NCBI RefSeq assembly: GCF_002259485.1
Contig: NZ_NPGA01000014.1
Coordinates: 1-64,000 of the forward strand
Source of the DNA: Rhodococcus sp. 14-1411-2a
GTDB lineage: Bacteria > Actinomycetota > Actinomycetes > Mycobacteriales > Mycobacteriaceae
Direction: 5' to 3'
Length of the DNA: 64,000 nt
This document shows positions 32,467 through 40,338 of this stretch, piece by piece (position 1 is the first letter of the stretch; every line of letters starts with the position of its first letter). The translations under genes and the position numbers were made by a program. Under the pieces are notes generated by a model. It saw only the letters and a list, made by a program, of their open reading frames with translations. It searched no databases and was not told the DNA's origin.

Positions 32467-33438
32467 TCACGCGCGGGCACCGGTAGATTCACGCGGCACC
32501 ATCACCACATCCGGTCGTGGTCTGGCGAGAGCGTGCTGGAAGTTCCTCCGTAAGTCTTCGAGCACCTGTGTCGGCCGATCGCGGATGTCTTGCGGTGAAT
32601 GGGACACGACGATCAGGCCGTGCGCCTGCATTCGATTGCGTCGGGCTTGTGTGCGCTGGTAGTCGGCTGGTGACAGATGGTGGGTCACGGAATCGATTTC
32701 ACGTGCCAGCGCCACGGCGTCGATCCAGCCGTCCGTGTTGGCGATGAACTCTCCGCTTCGAGCATAGATGTCGCAGTTGTGCGTCATCGCTGGCAGCCCG
32801 CTGGTTCGGTACAGGCGTTGGTCCTCGAGTTCTGCCACCGAGTGCGCGTTGTCCCTTAACTCCAGAAGTACGCGGCGGGTGAGCGCGCTGTAGCGGCGCG
32901 GCCCTTCGGCCAATTCGGTGGCGATCTCGTCGATGGACACGCCGCCTCGTTGGAGCACCTCGGTCAGCAAGGCGACGCACCGTGCCTCGGACTTCGCGGC
33001 CCGTGTGGCGTCGACCAATGAACGCACCAGAGGAGCAACTCGTATGCTGCCCTTGGTGATCGGCTCGGGAATCCGCCACGTCCGCTCTGCTCGGACGAAA
33101 GACACCGATGCCCGACGCATCTCTGCGGGTAGCAGCAGATGAACCTCCCCGGCGGATCCGTTGGTCCCGTATCCGAACGAATCGAGTCCGACGCAGCCGG
33201 TGATCATGCTCGTCGGTCCGCCGTATGCGAGCGCCGCCGCTGAGCGTTCGAGCGTCGACGGATGACCGTTGCGCAGCAGTACGACACCCGGCAGCAATCG
33301 CTGCCACGGACCGCCGGCCGCGCATCTGCTGTCGATCGCTGCGTCACTCACGCCCGCCTCGCGAAGCTGCCGACGCGTCACGACGCCGGTCGAGCTGAGG
33401 TCGAACAATGAACCTGCGTTCCACAATCGTCTTTTCAT
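32467..33438 (-). CDS. Orphan AbiEi/DUF559-like protein
   Basis: A 323-residue protein whose N-terminal 60 residues form a helix-turn-helix-like segment (VVTRRQLREAGVSDAAID) followed by GGPWQRLLPGVVLL, the layout of actinobacterial type-IV toxin-antitoxin AbiEi-like proteins. The C-terminal part (RSGEFIANTDGWIDAVALAREIDS) resembles a decayed DUF559/Vsr-type nuclease fold. No AbiEii-like nucleotidyltransferase toxin is next to it, so a working toxin-antitoxin pair is not supported. The ATG at 33438 is chosen; the frame is open upstream but without family-like residues. Two palindromic repeats lie on each side. Confidence 0.65.
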   Translation of the reverse strand: MKRRLWNAGSLFDLSSTGVVTRRQLREAGVSDAAIDSRCAAGGPWQRLLPGVVLLRNGHPSTLERSAAALAYGGPTSMITGCVGLDSFGYGTNGSAGEVHLLLPAEMRRASVSFVRAERTWRIPEPITKGSIRVAPLVRSLVDATRAAKSEARCVALLTEVLQRGGVSIDEIATELAEGPRRYSALTRRVLLELRDNAHSVAELEDQRLYRTSGLPAMTHNCDIYARSGEFIANTDGWIDAVALAREIDSVTHHLSPADYQRTQARRNRMQAHGLIVVSHSPQDIRDRPTQVLEDLRRNFQHALARPRPDVVMVPRESTGARA

Positions 33439-33636
33439 GCCCGAAGAGTGAAATCCGGCACCGACACGTTTGTCGCGTTCAGGTGCTGTCGCAGCCTCTC
33501 TGTGGATGGTCGACCAGTCTGTGGATGGATTGGCCTTCACCAGTCGCGAGTTGCCAAACATTGTCGGGCTCGGATGTTAGGGCCGGCAGATGGAGTCCTA
33601 TGAAGCCCGCGGTCCTTGCCCCCCACCGGAGGGTGA

Positions 33637-33675
33637 ATGGACCACCTACGCGCTCAGACGTATGCAACGGTCCAT
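33637..33675. repeat. 39-bp palindromic repeat, unit 3
   Basis: Starts ATGGACC, ends GGTCCAT and contains AGACGTATGCAA like units 1 and 2. The left half is more diverged (CACCTACGCGCTC), so its hairpin is weaker than that of unit 4. Confidence 0.85.
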
Positions 33676-33700
33676 TGACCCACTACGGGCCGAAACGTGG

Positions 33701-33739
33701 ATGGACCCTTGCACGGTCGAGACGTGTGCAAGGGTCCAT
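33701..33739. repeat. 39-bp palindromic repeat, unit 4 (best-preserved hairpin)
   Basis: Perfect 14-bp arms ATGGACCCTTGCAC and GTGCAAGGGTCCAT enclose an 11-nt loop that contains GAGACG. TGACGCG follows, the mirror image of the CGCGTCA that precedes unit 1, so the whole 32358-33746 segment has inverted ends. Confidence 0.88.
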
Positions 33740-33763
33740 TGACGCGGAGCGGCGGGTGGGAGG

Positions 33764-36700
33764 TCAGTCCTCGAATACGCGCAGTTGTCCGTCTTGGTAC
33801 CAACCGGATCGGGTGACGTCGGCGGTGTCGAGTTCAGCGGGCACTGCGCTCGGGTAGTACTGCTCGTAGCGTTCCAATGAACCCCAGTCCCTGGCCCAGT
33901 CGTTTTCGAGGTAGGTGGGGACGGTGACGGGCTTGGCGAGTAGTTCGGACCAGCCCAGTGGGCCGCCGTTCTCGCCGGATTGCCAGGTGTCGGTGGAGCT
34001 GACGGCGAGTGGGCGGTCGGGGAGGATGCGGTATCCGGGCACCTCGGCGACGCCGTTTCGGTGGTCGAAGGGGCGTTGGCACGGGAATTGCAGTCCGACG
34101 GCCCAGTCGAGCAGCACGGGTTGTTCGCTGCCGATCATGGTGTTGAGGTTTTCCATCACGGGCACCCGCGGCGGAGTGAATGCGAGCCATTGGTCGCCGG
34201 TGAGGTTGGGGTCGTTGGCGACGATGCGGACGGCGTCGGCGTCGGGTGCGATGTCCGCCAACGGGATTCGGAGATTACGCCACGAGGGTGCGGGTCCGAT
34301 GTCGCGTGGCAGGTAGGTGCCCTGGGCCTGGACGCTACCGTCGGGCTGACGCTTGCCGTATTCGAGCAGTAGCGACTGTCCGTAGGTGAGGGCTCCGGTG
34401 TCGTCGTAGGACCAGATGCGTCCGGCTGCGGAGAAGACGACCAGCGGTGCGTCGTCGCTGCGAGCGGGTAGTTGGTACCAGCTCGACGTCGCCTCCGCGG
34501 GCTCCTGGACGCCTTCCTGGTAGGAGCCGAGGACGGGGGTGGTGGCTGGGTCGAGGCCGAAGGGCAGGGCGGCGGAGGAGCCGTTGACGCCCACTTCGCC
34601 GGTGCCGCCTGCGGTTCCGGAACTCTGGCCTTCCTCGAATGCTGGCCCGACGGACTGCTGATCGGTATTGCCTTGCCCTGGTTTGACTTCCACGGCGTCG
34701 GCGCTGAGGTCGCTGGGAACACCGTTGGCGGTGAAGTTGCGCAGTGTGCTGCTCGATCCGCCGAGGGGGCCTGCGACAGGGTCGAACTCTTCCGGCAGTG
34801 GGCTCAGTACACCTGCGTTGGGGTTCGACTCGACGAGGACGTCGTTTGCGAGTCCGCACGAATTACCCAGCACCGATTGCACGTTCGACCGGGCCAGCGA
34901 GTAGGCGGGGTACTGAGAGACGGCTCCCTTGACGAGCGAGAGCACCTCGAACAGCACCATGATTCCGGCGATGACGGTCAGCGGCGCGGCGGCGAACTTA
35001 CGGATGCGTTGACCGCGCGCAGACGTCGGTTTCGGTTGCGGCGGAGCGTATCCCTCACGCAAGTACTGGAAAGCTGCAATGGCGAGGACCAGTCCGAACA
35101 GGATGAGGAACAGGGTGCCCGACTCGTTGCCGCCCAGCGAGACCGTCTTGTCGAACCACGGCACGCCGTAGCTCGAGACGTACCAGTAGCCGTTGATGCC
35201 CGAGAACGACAGTGCCAGAACGAACATCAGTCCGGCGGCGAACAGCGATCGGTTGCGACGCGAGCGCAGGGCACTGGCCGAGACGGCGACGGCCGTCAGT
35301 GCCGCCAGTCCACCGGCGATTCCGGCGTAGGAACCGAAGTGGTGAGTCCACTTGGTGGGGTTGAACATCATGAAGAAGATGGTGCCGAGGACGACGCCGA
35401 GCAGACGCCACGCCGGCCCGTTCGCAATGCCGGGGATGCGTCGTCGACGAAGCAGCACGAACAGTGTGGTGAACAGGCACAGGATCATCGTCAGGAACGC
35501 GAAGCGGCGTGCGACCGAGCCGTCGACGGTTTGGACGAAGAGGTAGTAGTACCGCAGGAAGTCCTGGTACCAGGCCTCGTTGGGGCCGATGATGGTGCGG
35601 ACTCGGGTGGACTCGATGACCGTCGCGTACGTCTGGTCGGCGAAGACGACGACGAGTACCAGTACGCCTGCTGCTGCCAGCGGGGCCAGCATCGCGAGGG
35701 TGCCGACCTGGCGGTGGCGTCGGACGACGATGCGTGCGATGGGCCGGGCCCCGGCGAGAAGTGCTGCCACACACATCAATCCGGTCGGCGCTGCGGCGAG
35801 GGTGAAGGCTCCGATCAAACAGGCTGCGGCGGCGGGCAACAACCTGCCGGTGGCGATGGATCGTTCCACCGAGCACCAGGTGAGCAGTGCGCCGAGGGCG
35901 ACGATCGGTTCGGGACGCAGTCCGTTGTTGTACGGCAGCCAGAAGGCGAGGAACACCAGTCCGCCGGTCCACAGGGCGACGTTGGATTTGCGCACGGCGC
36001 GGCCGAGGCGCGGGACCACCTCACGGCTGATCACCATCCAGCACAGGACGCCGGCGATGAGTGCGGGCAGTCGCATCCACGGGCTGGCGGTAGAGATCTT
36101 CGCGAACACGGCGAGCACGTCGTAGTACCAGCCGAACGGGGCTTCGGGTACGCCGAACCAGCGGAAGTAGTTGGCCATGTAGCCGGAGTGGTCGGCGGCG
36201 CGAGCCATCGTGAGGAGATAGCCGTCGTCCGAGGTGTTCGCGCCGACGAAATGCCAGCCGACCAGAACGCCGAGGACGGTGACGTCGACGCCGGTGAACC
36301 TCCACCAGTGGGAGGGGAAGAAGCGGCGGTGCGCGCGACCGTCGGTGCCGTCGAGCCGTCCGAGTGCGCCGATGGCCAACAATGTGCAGGCGATCGCGAG
36401 GATCATGATCAGAGACTTGAGCAACGTCGGCGACGACGAGAAGCGGGAGTCGACGTCGACGGTGACGGACATGTCGGCCGGGGCCGCGCCGCTGAGATCG
36501 CTGAAGATGCCGACGACCTGGGGGCGTAGATCGCCGTCGAGCCTGCCTTGCAGAGGCTGGCCGTCGTCGTCGGTCAGTCCGGTGAAGGCCGCGGAGGTGT
36601 ACTCGTCGTTCGAGGTGATCTCGATGGCCGCGCAGCGGGTGCTCTCGACGTCGGCGCGCGGTGCCGTCGCGACGACTACGTTGCGGTCGAGAACGTCCAC

Positions 36701-37081
36701 GTTCGATTCGCCCACGCGTACGAACAGACTGTTCAGTGCCGCGCCTTCGCCCTGAGGGGGCGCAGTCGCCAGCAGTAGCCCGCCCGACGCGGGGAGTGCT
36801 GCGACGGCAGAGCACGGGAGGGTCGCGGTGAGGCTCAGGGGTGCCTGGGACACCAGCGGGGCGTCCACGTCCTGCAGGAGGCCGTTCTGCGGCCATTCGA
36901 TGGTGGCCGTTGTCTGAGTGACGGGTGCGAACGGAGTGATCAGCGCGAACAGAACACCGAGCACGCCGGCCACCATGGCGATCAGCCGGGGAACTCGCAC
37001 CTGAGCACGAAGTTCGTCCGAGGCTCGCAGTGGAGCGGGGACGGGTGGACCAGCTGATGAATCTGTCACGACGTCGGGCAC
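33764..37081 (-). CDS. embB: Arabinosyltransferase, EmbB-like
   Basis: A 1105-residue GT-C membrane enzyme that extends or branches arabinan from decaprenyl-phosphoryl-arabinose at the outer membrane face. After the first membrane segment and an extracytoplasmic domain comes the catalytic loop NTSDDGYLLTMA with its Asp pair and MANYFRWFGVPEAPFGWYYD. The middle region (YYYLF..TVDGSVARRF, RRRRIPGIANGPAWRLLGV) is closest by eye to EmbB. The C-terminal carbohydrate-binding domain has GVNGSSAALPFGLDP and WAVGLQFPCQRP. GTG start at 37081; 76 bp after the embC-like stop. The residue equivalent to EmbB Met306 is Phe. Assignment as B rather than A is moderately sure. Confidence 0.88.
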   Translation of the reverse strand: MPDVVTDSSAGPPVPAPLRASDELRAQVRVPRLIAMVAGVLGVLFALITPFAPVTQTTATIEWPQNGLLQDVDAPLVSQAPLSLTATLPCSAVAALPASGGLLLATAPPQGEGAALNSLFVRVGESNVDVLDRNVVVATAPRADVESTRCAAIEITSNDEYTSAAFTGLTDDDGQPLQGRLDGDLRPQVVGIFSDLSGAAPADMSVTVDVDSRFSSSPTLLKSLIMILAIACTLLAIGALGRLDGTDGRAHRRFFPSHWWRFTGVDVTVLGVLVGWHFVGANTSDDGYLLTMARAADHSGYMANYFRWFGVPEAPFGWYYDVLAVFAKISTASPWMRLPALIAGVLCWMVISREVVPRLGRAVRKSNVALWTGGLVFLAFWLPYNNGLRPEPIVALGALLTWCSVERSIATGRLLPAAAACLIGAFTLAAAPTGLMCVAALLAGARPIARIVVRRHRQVGTLAMLAPLAAAGVLVLVVVFADQTYATVIESTRVRTIIGPNEAWYQDFLRYYYLFVQTVDGSVARRFAFLTMILCLFTTLFVLLRRRRIPGIANGPAWRLLGVVLGTIFFMMFNPTKWTHHFGSYAGIAGGLAALTAVAVSASALRSRRNRSLFAAGLMFVLALSFSGINGYWYVSSYGVPWFDKTVSLGGNESGTLFLILFGLVLAIAAFQYLREGYAPPQPKPTSARGQRIRKFAAAPLTVIAGIMVLFEVLSLVKGAVSQYPAYSLARSNVQSVLGNSCGLANDVLVESNPNAGVLSPLPEEFDPVAGPLGGSSSTLRNFTANGVPSDLSADAVEVKPGQGNTDQQSVGPAFEEGQSSGTAGGTGEVGVNGSSAALPFGLDPATTPVLGSYQEGVQEPAEATSSWYQLPARSDDAPLVVFSAAGRIWSYDDTGALTYGQSLLLEYGKRQPDGSVQAQGTYLPRDIGPAPSWRNLRIPLADIAPDADAVRIVANDPNLTGDQWLAFTPPRVPVMENLNTMIGSEQPVLLDWAVGLQFPCQRPFDHRNGVAEVPGYRILPDRPLAVSSTDTWQSGENGGPLGWSELLAKPVTVPTYLENDWARDWGSLERYEQYYPSAVPAELDTADVTRSGWYQDGQLRVFED

Positions 37082-37157
37082 GAGAGTCGATGTTATGCGA
37101 GCGTGACGAAGAGGTCACACAGGCACCGTCCCCGGGAATAAATGCAGAACCAGGGAA

Positions 37158-40100
37158 TCAGTCTGTTTTCATCGGTCCGTCGCTGGCCAATCCGGACCGA
37201 GACTGCTGCTCGACGGCGATCTCGGCCGTTGTCGCGTCAGGATCGAGTGGCGTGTATCTCTCGATGGATCCCCAGTCTCGGGCGTAGTCGTCGGCGAGGT
37301 ACGACGGCAGTGTCTCCGCACCGAGGAGCAGTTCGGTCCAGCCGAGCGGGCCGCCGCCGATCGAGTCCTGCCAGGCATTGGTGGATTCGGCACCGGTGCG
37401 GTCGGGCAGGATGCGGTACTTCGGTACCTCGGCGACGCCGTCGCGATGATCGAACGGACGCTGGCACGGAAACGCGAGTCCGACGGCCCAGTCCAGCATT
37501 ACCGGATCGGTCGATCCGACCAGTGAGTTCAGCGTCTGCGTCTTCGGGACGCGCGGCGGGGTGACGGCGAGCCATTGATCGCCGGCCAGGTCGTTGTCCT
37601 CGGCGACGATGCGCACGACGTCCGCGTCGGCGGGAAGGTCGTTCATCGGCACGCGCAGGTTGCGCCACGACGGCGACGGACCGATGTCGAGCGGGGTGAT
37701 GCGTCCCAGCGCGATCACGTCACCGCCGTCGCGGCGTCCGTATTCCAGTTCGACGCGTTGGCCTTCCGTGACGATGCCGTCCTCGTCCACCGATCGGATG
37801 CGGCCGGCGGCGGCGATGGCGATCAGGTCGCCTTCCTCCGGCAAGGCGTACCAACCGGAGGTCAGGGATGCGGGCTCGGTGGCTCCGAAGCTGCCGAGTA
37901 CCGGTGTGGTGCTCGGATCGAGGCCGAACGGCAGTGCGACTGTGCTGCCGTTGATTCCGACGTTCTCGGTGGTTCCGCCGGAGGTGCCCGCGGAGTTCGA
38001 CGAAGTGGCCGCCGCGCTCTGTTCGGAGTCCTCGGGGCGGATGGAGTTCGCGCTGCCCTGCGCGGTGTCCTCGGAATCGGCCGTCAGGTCCTGGGCGACG
38101 CCGTCGGGGGTGAATCCGGTACTCCCACCGGCACCGAGTGCGTCGGCTGCGGGATCGATCGGTTGCAGGACCGAGCCGTTGACGTCGGTCTCCACTTGTA
38201 CGTCACCGGCGAGTCCGCACGAGTTTCCGGCGAGGGCAGAGAAGTTCGAGCGGGCGATGGAGTACGCCGGGTATTGCGCCACAGCGCCTTTGACGAACGA
38301 GAGCACCTCGAAGGCCACGACCCCGCCGGCGACGATGGTCAGCGCGGACGGCGCGAAGCGTCGACGCGTGGTCGGTTCTTCTCTGCGATAAGGCAATCGG
38401 ACGTGCTGATAGGCCGCATGGAGCAGCGTCAGTACCGTCAGGCCCAGCAGGATCGTCGAAAAGCCCTTGCCGGCAATGGACGGCGGCTTGTCGAACCACG
38501 GAATGCCGTAGCTCGAGACGTACCACCACCCGTTCGAGCTGGTGAACGCCACCGCCGTCAGGAACAGGACAGCGGCGGTGAACAGTGTTCTGTTGCGCGG
38601 AGATCGGACGGTTGCAGCGGTGACGGCAACGGCAGCCAGCGCGGCCAACGACGCCGCGAGACCGGCGTACACACCGAAGTGGTGGGTCCATTTGGTGGGC
38701 GTGAACATCATCAAAGCCAGTGCGCCCAGAATGATTCCGAGGATCCGACGCGACGGTCCGGTGGCTGTCCCGGGGATGCGTCCGTTCTTGCGGAGCATCA
38801 CCGCGATGCACACGACGATGCACAGCAGCATCGCGAACATGCCGAACCGTCGGGCGAGCGAGCCGTCGGGAGAAATGGTCATCAGCGCGTCCCAGCGGAC
38901 GCGTTCTTCGAACCACGGCACGTTCGGTCCGATGGCCGAGCGCACTCGGGTCGCTTCGAGGACCGTGGCAAGAGTCTGGTCGGCGAAGATCGCAATCAAC
39001 ACCGCCAGTCCCGACGCGACCAGCGGCGCGAGAACGGCGAGCAGTCCCACCTGGCGAGCTCGCTTGACCACGATCATCACCAGCGGCCGCAGGCCGGCGA
39101 GCAGGGCGGCGACGGCGATCAGTCCGGTGGGTCCGGCGGCGAGGGAGAACGCGGCGATCAGGGTGCCGATGGCGGCGGGCAGGAGTCGTCCGGTGGCGAT
39201 GGCGCGTTCGATCGAGCACCACGTGAGCAGTGCGCCGAGGGCGATGATCGGTTCTGGGCGCAGGCCGTTGTCGTAGGGCAGCCAGAAAGCGAGGAACACG
39301 AATCCGGCGGTCCACAGCGCGACCCGGTTGGTGAGAACTGCGCGACCGAGGCGGGGGATGACCTCGCGGCTGATGACGAGCCAGCACAGCAGCGCCGCGA
39401 TGGTGGCGGGCAGGCGCATCCAGATGCTGGCGGTGCTGACCTTGGCGAGGGCGGCGAGCATGTCGTAGTACGGCATGCCGAACGGCGCTTCGGGGACGCC
39501 GAACCAGCGGAAGTAGTTGGCCATGTAGCCGGCGTTCTCGGAGACGCGGGCCATGTTGAGCAGGTAACCGTCGTCGGAGGTGTTCGCGCCGATGAAATGC
39601 CACAGCACCAGCACGCCCACCACGACGGCGTCGACGCCGGTGATGGACTTCCAGCGCGAGGGGAGGAATCGGCGGTGGCGTCGACCGTCCATGCTGTCGA
39701 GGCGATGCAGCGCGAACAGGGACGCGATCACAGCGAGTGCGCCGACGATCATGGCCAACAACTTGAACGTGGTGGGGCTCGAGGAATAGCGCGAGTCGAT
39801 GTCGGCGCGCACGTTCAGGCCGTCGACCGGTGCGGTGAGGTCGGTGTAGACGCCGACGACCTGCGGGCGGACGTCGCCGTCCATCGTGCTCGTGTCGCCG
39901 TCGAGGTCGACGATCGTACTGGTGGCGCTGGACGAAATGCTCAGCGAACAGTCGGCGGACAGCTCGGACACGGGAGCCTCGGCGAGAACGCGATCACGCA
40001 GCAGCACCTGCAGCCGGTCATCGTCGACCCGCACGATCAGTGCCTTCTGCTCGGTCTTCGCAGCTTCGATGGGTGCGGTGGAGATCAGCGTGCCGCCGTC

Positions 40101-40328
40101 GGTGAGAGCAGTGGCGGCGCTGCACGGAACGGTTGCCTCGAGGTCGACGGGCGAGTAGCTCACCAGCGGAGCGTTGACGCTGCCGAACGAACTCTGCGGC
40201 CACGACAGCGTCGCAACGTCCTGCTGAACCGGCAGCAGGGGTGTCGCGATGGCCAGAACCGCACCGATGATGCCAGTGACGATCGCTATCAGCCGGGCGG
40301 TCGCGAAGTTCGGAGCGGTCTCGGGCAC
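37158..40328 (-). CDS. embC: Arabinosyltransferase, EmbC-like
   Basis: A 1056-residue paralogue of the downstream Emb protein with the same topology. The catalytic loop is ANTSDDGYLLNMARVSENAGYMANYFRWFG. Stretches such as GIIGAVLAIATPLLPV, RRHRRFLPSRW, GRIPGTATGPSRRI and FTPTKWTHHFGVYAGLA resemble M. tuberculosis EmbC more than EmbA or EmbB. EmbC makes lipoarabinomannan arabinan in mycobacteria; with only two Emb proteins here, the division of labour may differ. GTG start at 40328, 10 bp after the stop of the upstream GT-C gene. The loop after PEAPFG is one residue longer than usual (MPYYDM), and Leu replaces the Met306-equivalent residue. Confidence 0.87.
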   Translation of the reverse strand: MPETAPNFATARLIAIVTGIIGAVLAIATPLLPVQQDVATLSWPQSSFGSVNAPLVSYSPVDLEATVPCSAATALTDGGTLISTAPIEAAKTEQKALIVRVDDDRLQVLLRDRVLAEAPVSELSADCSLSISSSATSTIVDLDGDTSTMDGDVRPQVVGVYTDLTAPVDGLNVRADIDSRYSSSPTTFKLLAMIVGALAVIASLFALHRLDSMDGRRHRRFLPSRWKSITGVDAVVVGVLVLWHFIGANTSDDGYLLNMARVSENAGYMANYFRWFGVPEAPFGMPYYDMLAALAKVSTASIWMRLPATIAALLCWLVISREVIPRLGRAVLTNRVALWTAGFVFLAFWLPYDNGLRPEPIIALGALLTWCSIERAIATGRLLPAAIGTLIAAFSLAAGPTGLIAVAALLAGLRPLVMIVVKRARQVGLLAVLAPLVASGLAVLIAIFADQTLATVLEATRVRSAIGPNVPWFEERVRWDALMTISPDGSLARRFGMFAMLLCIVVCIAVMLRKNGRIPGTATGPSRRILGIILGALALMMFTPTKWTHHFGVYAGLAASLAALAAVAVTAATVRSPRNRTLFTAAVLFLTAVAFTSSNGWWYVSSYGIPWFDKPPSIAGKGFSTILLGLTVLTLLHAAYQHVRLPYRREEPTTRRRFAPSALTIVAGGVVAFEVLSFVKGAVAQYPAYSIARSNFSALAGNSCGLAGDVQVETDVNGSVLQPIDPAADALGAGGSTGFTPDGVAQDLTADSEDTAQGSANSIRPEDSEQSAAATSSNSAGTSGGTTENVGINGSTVALPFGLDPSTTPVLGSFGATEPASLTSGWYALPEEGDLIAIAAAGRIRSVDEDGIVTEGQRVELEYGRRDGGDVIALGRITPLDIGPSPSWRNLRVPMNDLPADADVVRIVAEDNDLAGDQWLAVTPPRVPKTQTLNSLVGSTDPVMLDWAVGLAFPCQRPFDHRDGVAEVPKYRILPDRTGAESTNAWQDSIGGGPLGWTELLLGAETLPSYLADDYARDWGSIERYTPLDPDATTAEIAVEQQSRSGLASDGPMKTD

Positions 40329-40338
40329 GCCGACGATG

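Larger units (their letters stand above)
33439..33763. other. Intergenic region with two palindromic repeats
   Basis: This 325-bp gap lies between the AbiEi-like gene and the end of the embB-like gene. It contains a short direct repeat (CTGTGGATGG twice near 33500-33525) and palindromic units 3 and 4. Nothing coding is apparent. Unit 4 ends 25 bp beyond the embB-like stop and could serve as its terminator. Confidence 0.6.

Noticed and set aside
32467..33438. A functional AbiE type-IV toxin-antitoxin system
   Set aside because: No AbiEii-type nucleotidyltransferase gene lies on either side; only palindromic repeats do.
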